From assembly GCA_902475445.1 (NCBI GenBank), contig CABRZN010000021.1, positions 1 through 18,385 on the forward strand: a DNA stretch of 18,385 nt, given 5' to 3'. The notes beneath the pieces were generated by a model. The model saw only the letters and a program-made list of their open reading frames with translations, was not told where the DNA came from and did not search any database. The position numbers and the translations under genes are program-made. This stretch comes from an uncultured Collinsella sp. Lineage in GTDB: Bacteria > Actinomycetota > Coriobacteriia > Coriobacteriales > Coriobacteriaceae. Positions within the stretch are counted from its first letter, which is position 1. The number at the start of each line of letters is the position of its first letter. Of this stretch, positions 15,127 through 18,385 are shown piece by piece.

Positions 15127-16842
15127 CTATTGTGCCGAGCCCGCGACGGGCTCGAAATGCTTATCCTTCACGGCCGCCGCCAGGCGATCGGCCAGGTTGC
15201 GTACGCGCGGATCCAAGCGCGCGGAGCCCGGATTGACAAAGAAGCGCGCCGTGCAATCCATGATGCGGCCGGTGATGACCAGGTCGTTGTCGCGCAGGGT
15301 CGCGCCCGTGGCGGTAATGTCCACGATGCGGTCGGTCATACCGACAATGGGGCCCAGCTCAATATTGCCGTGCAGCGAAACGATATCGGCATTCACGCCG
15401 CGCTCGGCATACCAGGCGCTCGCGATGCGCGGGTACTTGGTAGCCACGCGCAGCGAGCCGCGGCGGGCATAGTTGCGCTCGGCCTGGCCGGCGCGCCATG
15501 CGGGCTCCGCCTCAATGAAGGTGCACAGGCCATAGCCCAGATCGACGAGCTGCAGCAGGTTGAGGTCGGCCTCGATGAGCGAATCCCAGCCGCAGATGCC
15601 GCAGTCGGCACCGCCGCAGCCCACAAAAGCCGGCGCGTCGCTGGGACGCACGATGACAAACTCGATATCTCCGACCGTGCCCTCGCCGGCACGCGTGTCG
15701 CGACCGCGCACGATCAGGTGACGGCCGGGATCGCGCAGCTCAGAGACGTCCAGGCCCGCGGCCTCGAGCACGTCGAGCGTGTCGGCCTTAAGCGAGCCCT
15801 TGGGCACGGCGATGCGTAGCGGGCCTTCGGCGCCGCGGCCCACGGCGTGGTCACCATCGGAGGCGGCGTCCTCGGCAGAGGTGCACGCGGCCTCCAGACG
15901 CTCGAGCGAAAAGGCGAAGCCCGCCGCCGGCACCTCGATGCCGTCGCCGAACGCGCCGGTAAAGATAGAGTCGTAGCGACCGCCCGAGCCCACCGGATCG
16001 GGCAGGCCACCGGCATAGGCCTTAAAGACCAGGCCCGTGTAGTAATCGAAAGAATTCATGATGGAGAAGTCGAAGGACAGCACCTGAGCATCCTCGGGAG
16101 ACAGACCCTCAACCAGAGCACGCAGTTCGCGCGTGAGCGGCGCGACGATGCCGGCCGCCGCCAACAGTGCGTCAACGCGGTCGAGCACCTCGGCGCCGCC
16201 ATGCAGGCGCGGCAGCTCGCTAATGGCGGCCTTCACGGCCTCGGGCTCGTTGCTTTCCGCCACGCGGGCGTCGAGGCCCACAAAGTCGTTGGCGTGCACG
16301 CAACGCAGCGCCTCGGCAGCCAGCTCGCGATCTTCGCATGCCGCGAGCAAGTCCTTAAACGGACGCACGCTACCTGCGATAATGCGCGCATCGGGCAGTG
16401 CCAGCTTGCGCACGGCCTCGGCGACCAGCGAGACAATCTCCACGTCGCCCGCGGTATCGCCCGCACCGATGAGCTCAAAGCCCAACTGCGTAAACTGACG
16501 CGAACCGCCGGCATTGCGCTGGCACTCACGAACCACCGGCGCCTCATAGCGCAGGCGCAGCGGCAGGTCGGCCGCACGCATACGGGTCGAGACCAGGCGC
16601 ACGATGGGCAGCGTGTTGTCGGGACGGACCACCAGCAGACGGCCGTCGTCGTCAAAAAGCTTGAACGGCGTGTCCGCGATGCGGCCACCTTCCTCGAGCG
16701 AACCCTTGTCCTCGAGCAGCGGCGTCTCAACCGGCAGGTAATGATGCTCCCTAAAACAGCCCTTCACCGTCAGCGCAATCTCCTCGCGCGCCTGAGCCTC
16801 CTCGGGCAATATGTCCCGGAATCCCCACGGTGTGGCCGTCAT
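15127..16842 (-). CDS. hisZG: HisZ-HisG fusion: ATP phosphoribosyltransferase with regulatory domain
   Basis: The enzyme performs the first committed step, ATP plus PRPP to PR-ATP, and is normally feedback-inhibited by histidine. Residues 1 to about 320 are a HisRS-like HisZ: PWGFRDILPEEA, VVRPDNTLPIVRLVSTRM, LRYEAPVVREC, QFTQLGFELIG, DYYTGLVF and SGGRYDSI. A 20-residue acidic/Gly linker (about 320-340) leads into a short-form HisG beginning LRIAVPKGSL (342-351). The HisG part continues with RVATKYPRIA and the PRPP loop VDITATGATLRDN (507-519). Normally HisZ and short HisG are separate subunits of a hetero-octamer. The HisG portion has an unusual Cys cluster (C409, C414, C417). The ATG at 16842 has GAGGAGG upstream; it is first in the operon. 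Confidence 0.93.
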   Translation of the reverse strand: MTATPWGFRDILPEEAQAREEIALTVKGCFREHHYLPVETPLLEDKGSLEEGGRIADTPFKLFDDDGRLLVVRPDNTLPIVRLVSTRMRAADLPLRLRYEAPVVRECQRNAGGSRQFTQLGFELIGAGDTAGDVEIVSLVAEAVRKLALPDARIIAGSVRPFKDLLAACEDRELAAEALRCVHANDFVGLDARVAESNEPEAVKAAISELPRLHGGAEVLDRVDALLAAAGIVAPLTRELRALVEGLSPEDAQVLSFDFSIMNSFDYYTGLVFKAYAGGLPDPVGSGGRYDSIFTGAFGDGIEVPAAGFAFSLERLEAACTSAEDAASDGDHAVGRGAEGPLRIAVPKGSLKADTLDVLEAAGLDVSELRDPGRHLIVRGRDTRAGEGTVGDIEFVIVRPSDAPAFVGCGGADCGICGWDSLIEADLNLLQLVDLGYGLCTFIEAEPAWRAGQAERNYARRGSLRVATKYPRIASAWYAERGVNADIVSLHGNIELGPIVGMTDRIVDITATGATLRDNDLVITGRIMDCTARFFVNPGSARLDPRVRNLADRLAAAVKDKHFEPVAGSAQ

Positions 16843-16877
16843 CTGGTGAGCCTCCTCATGTCGTGCTTCATATAGAA

Positions 16878-16909
16878 CAGAAGACCGGCATAGCTCCGCC
16901 GGTCTTCTG
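16878..16909 (-). promoter_or_regulatory. 12-bp perfect hairpin in the his operon leader
   Basis: Arms 16878-16889 and 16898-16909 (CAGAAGACCGGC and its complement) close an 8-nt loop. On the minus strand the stem is followed by TTCTATAT and begins about 36 nt before the hisZG start. It looks like a weak terminator or attenuator. No T-box consensus and no His-rich leader peptide were found. If an extended -10 at 16913-16918 (TGCTAAAGT on the minus strand) is the promoter, the hairpin would lie at the very 5' end of the transcript instead. Confidence 0.55.
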
Positions 16910-16937
16910 GGTACTTTAGCATACTAGAGTGCTTGCG

Positions 16938-16953
16938 GGGAGAATCGTCTCCC
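16938..16953. promoter_or_regulatory. Short palindrome upstream of hisZG, possible operator
   Basis: GGGAGAATCGTCTCCC is a 6-bp inverted repeat around a 4-nt centre, about 100 bp before the hisZG start. Its position fits an operator, but no regulator can be named; chance occurrence is possible. Confidence 0.3.
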
Positions 16954-16985
16954 GCCGCTCACAGCGTATTCATTTGGAAACATAT

Positions 16986-17218
16986 GGGAAAGCGCGCCCC
17001 ATTTCGAGCGACCATTCCGGGACACGCTTTCCACTTGAAGCCTCAACGGGAAACCGCATCCCAGAATAGACGCTCAGAACGGGACACACTTTCCGAAACC
17101 CATCCCAACGGGAAACGGCGTCCCATTCCAGGCCCTAATTCCGGGACGAGCTTTCCGCTAAGGCTTCTACCGGAAACCGCATCCCACTCTGGGCGCTAAT
17201 TCCGGGACGCACTTTCCC
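16986..17218. repeat. Four-unit 62-bp tandem array of an alternating 15-bp motif
   Basis: Units start at 16986, 17048, 17110 and 17171 (periods 62, 62, 61). Each unit has a forward motif of the form GGGAAANNGCRTCCC, exactly 18 nt of spacer, then the motif in reverse complement (GGGACRCRCTTTCC). About 15 nt of less conserved linker follows before the next unit. Forward copies are at 16986, 17048, 17110 and 17171; reverse copies at 17019, 17081, 17143 and 17204. Each unit can fold as a hairpin with an 18-nt loop. Spacer sequences are partly conserved too (for example CTAATTCC in units 3 and 4). No coding frame is evident. Confidence 0.85.
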
Positions 17219-17263
17219 GACCAGCCCCGCAGAGCCACTCGCACTAGCGGCCGGCATGCCCCA

Positions 17264-17300
17264 ACGCAAAAAGGGCGCCCGCGCGAACACGGACGCCCTT
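17264..17300 (-). terminator. Rho-independent terminator of the SIS gene
   Basis: On the minus strand an 11-bp stem (AAGGGCGTCCG with CGGGCGCCCTT, one G-U-like position) closes an 8-nt loop and runs into TTTTT. It begins about 50 nt after the SIS gene stop codon. Confidence 0.8.
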
Positions 17301-17351
17301 GTGTAGGGTCGAGATATCAACCAGCCAAGATATCGGACCCGCGACCAGCTC

Positions 17352-18385
17352 TTAGTAGTCGAACTGGTGGTAGTAGCGGCGGTACTTGAGGTTGTGCTTG
17401 GTGACCAGCTCGTAGTTGCGCGAGAGGCGGTCGGTGGTGAGCACCGACAGGATCCAGGGGGACACGATGACGCGGAAGTCGTCGTCGAGGCCGGGGATCG
17501 CGTACTCGGCGGTGTCGATGATGACGTAGTCCTCGTCGCCGGTCACGCCGCTGGTGAGGAAGGCGCGGACGCGCTCGTCCAGGGCGCGGCACTCGTCCTC
17601 GCCCATGAACAGGAACACCGGGACGCCGGGCTCGAGCAGCTCGAGGGTGCCGTGGAAGAAGTCGTGCGAGGTGATGTGGCGGATGCGCTTCCACTGCATC
17701 TCCTCGAGCAGGCACATGGAGTACAGGATGGTCTCGCCCCACAGCGCGCCCGAGCCGATGAACATGGTGTAGTCGGCCAGCGCGTACTTCCTGGCGAGCT
17801 CCTCGGCGCGCGGCTCGAAGCGCTTGCGGATGTCGAGCATGTCCTTCCAGACGTCCTTCGTCTGCTCGATGAACAGGTCGAACTTGGGGAAGCAGCCGCG
17901 GCGGTTGAGCAGGCGCAGGCCGAAGCAGTCGGCGAGGTAGTAGCCCTTCTCGCAGCCGCCGGCGCCGTGGTCGGAGGCCATCATGACGCAGTTCTCGGCG
18001 CCCACGGCCCGCCCGATCTTGCCCTCCGGGTTGGTCATGGCGTAGACGCGCACGCCCATGGCCTTCATCTTCCCGATGGCCTCGAGGACCTCGGGGGTGG
18101 TGCCGGACTCGGAGGCGGTCAGCACGACGGAGCGCTCGGTCATGCGCTTGTGGCCCATGACGTTCCACTCGGCGGCGTGGATCAGGTAGACCTCGAGGTC
18201 GCGGTCGCCGAACTTGTTCATGAGGTACTCGAGCTGCATGAACTCGTCCCAGGTGCCGCCGACGCCCATCAGGAAGACGGCGTCGTAGCCCTCCTCGTGC
18301 ACGCGGTCGGCCAGGGCGGTCATCTTCTTGCCGGCCTCGTAGACGTTCCTGCCGTCCTCGAGGTAGCCCTCCTGGTCGAAGTGCA
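17352..18385 (-). CDS. SIS-domain sugar-phosphate deglycase/isomerase, FrlB/FraB-like (5' end at window edge)
   Basis: About 344 residues are visible with two SIS domains. The first has MGVGGTWDEF and the phosphosugar loop TASESGTTPEVLEAI; the second has FIGSGALWGETILYSM and an LEEMQWKRIRHIT run leading into SHDFFHG. FrlB and FraB cleave fructose-amino-acid 6-phosphates (Amadori products) using a Glu and a His 16 residues apart. The second Glu of LEEMQW and the His of FFHG have this spacing here. The frame stays open to the edge; the last two bases read TG before CAC TTC, so the start could be an ATG straddling the edge. Substrate is not determinable. No TTT or AAA codon occurs in the visible gene, unlike neighbours. 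Other SIS isomerases (GlmS/AgaS type) are alternatives. Confidence 0.78.
   Translation of the reverse strand, partial: HFDQEGYLEDGRNVYEAGKKMTALADRVHEEGYDAVFLMGVGGTWDEFMQLEYLMNKFGDRDLEVYLIHAAEWNVMGHKRMTERSVVLTASESGTTPEVLEAIGKMKAMGVRVYAMTNPEGKIGRAVGAENCVMMASDHGAGGCEKGYYLADCFGLRLLNRRGCFPKFDLFIEQTKDVWKDMLDIRKRFEPRAEELARKYALADYTMFIGSGALWGETILYSMCLLEEMQWKRIRHITSHDFFHGTLELLEPGVPVFLFMGEDECRALDERVRAFLTSGVTGDEDYVIIDTAEYAIPGLDDDFRVIVSPWILSVLTTDRLSRNYELVTKHNLKYRRYYHQFDY

Larger units (their letters stand above)
16843..17351. other. Intergenic region between SIS gene and his operon
   Basis: This 509-nt gap without a credible gene holds, from left to right, the his leader hairpin (16878-16909), a short palindrome (16938-16953), the alternating-motif array (16986-17218) and the SIS gene terminator (17264-17300). 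Small open frames here do not resemble proteins and follow the repeat period. Confidence 0.6.

Noticed and set aside
16843..16985. T-box riboswitch or His-rich leader peptide for the his operon
   Set aside because: No T-box consensus could be found and short frames in the leader contain at most one His codon.
16986..17218. CRISPR array
   Set aside because: Repeats are only 15 bp, alternate in orientation, spacers are 14-18 nt and partly conserved, and there are no cas genes.

Overview
The window looks like chromosome from a high-GC Actinomycetota of class Coriobacteriia, most likely Collinsella or a close relative. This is inferred from the strong GC bias, the style of the proteins, fused CydD-CydC and short-form HisG with HisZ, and numerous short palindromic intergenic elements. 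No rRNA, tRNA, insertion sequence, phage gene or CRISPR array was seen.

Left part (1-3017, all minus strand): the 5' two thirds of enolase (eno) runs off the left edge. Behind it, in transcription order, come a stand-alone C-terminal LarC domain protein, a YfcE-like metallophosphodiesterase and MazG NTP pyrophosphohydrolase. A Rho-independent terminator separates mazG from the eno promoter region. A 383-nt divergent intergenic region (3018-3400) with a long inverted repeat separates this block from a plus-strand pair: a 1188-aa fused CydD-CydC heterodimer-type ABC exporter and, overlapping its stop codon, a YgbA-family small protein (nitric-oxide linked in enterobacteria). A PHP-family phosphatase, probably histidinol-phosphatase, follows on the plus strand.

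Right part (8539-16842, minus strand): one long histidine biosynthesis operon in the order hisZG (fused) - hisD - hisC - hisB - hisH - hisA - hisF - hisI - small RDAC-like protein - hisE. Together with the convergent PHP phosphatase, every enzymatic step from PRPP and ATP to histidine is present. Most junctions are tight (ATGA overlaps or 1-3 nt gaps). Three junctions are looser: hisZG-hisD (105 nt, nothing obvious), hisB-hisH (compact perfect-type hairpin) and hisF-hisI (about 96-bp imperfect palindrome). These may tune segment expression.

Far right (16843-18385): a 509-nt gap holds a his leader hairpin, a short palindrome, a striking four-unit 62-bp tandem array built from one 15-bp motif in alternating orientation, and a terminator. 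The last gene is a minus-strand SIS-domain sugar-phosphate deglycase/isomerase of the FrlB/FraB type running off the right edge; its codon use is clearly different from that of its neighbours.

The most interesting items are the HisZ-HisG fusion, the uncharacterised small protein embedded between hisI and hisE, the alternating 15-bp motif array, the intra-operon palindromes, the LarC domain lacking its N-terminal half, the CydDC-YgbA pairing and a shared TAAGTTAGCC-like element upstream of eno and cydDC.
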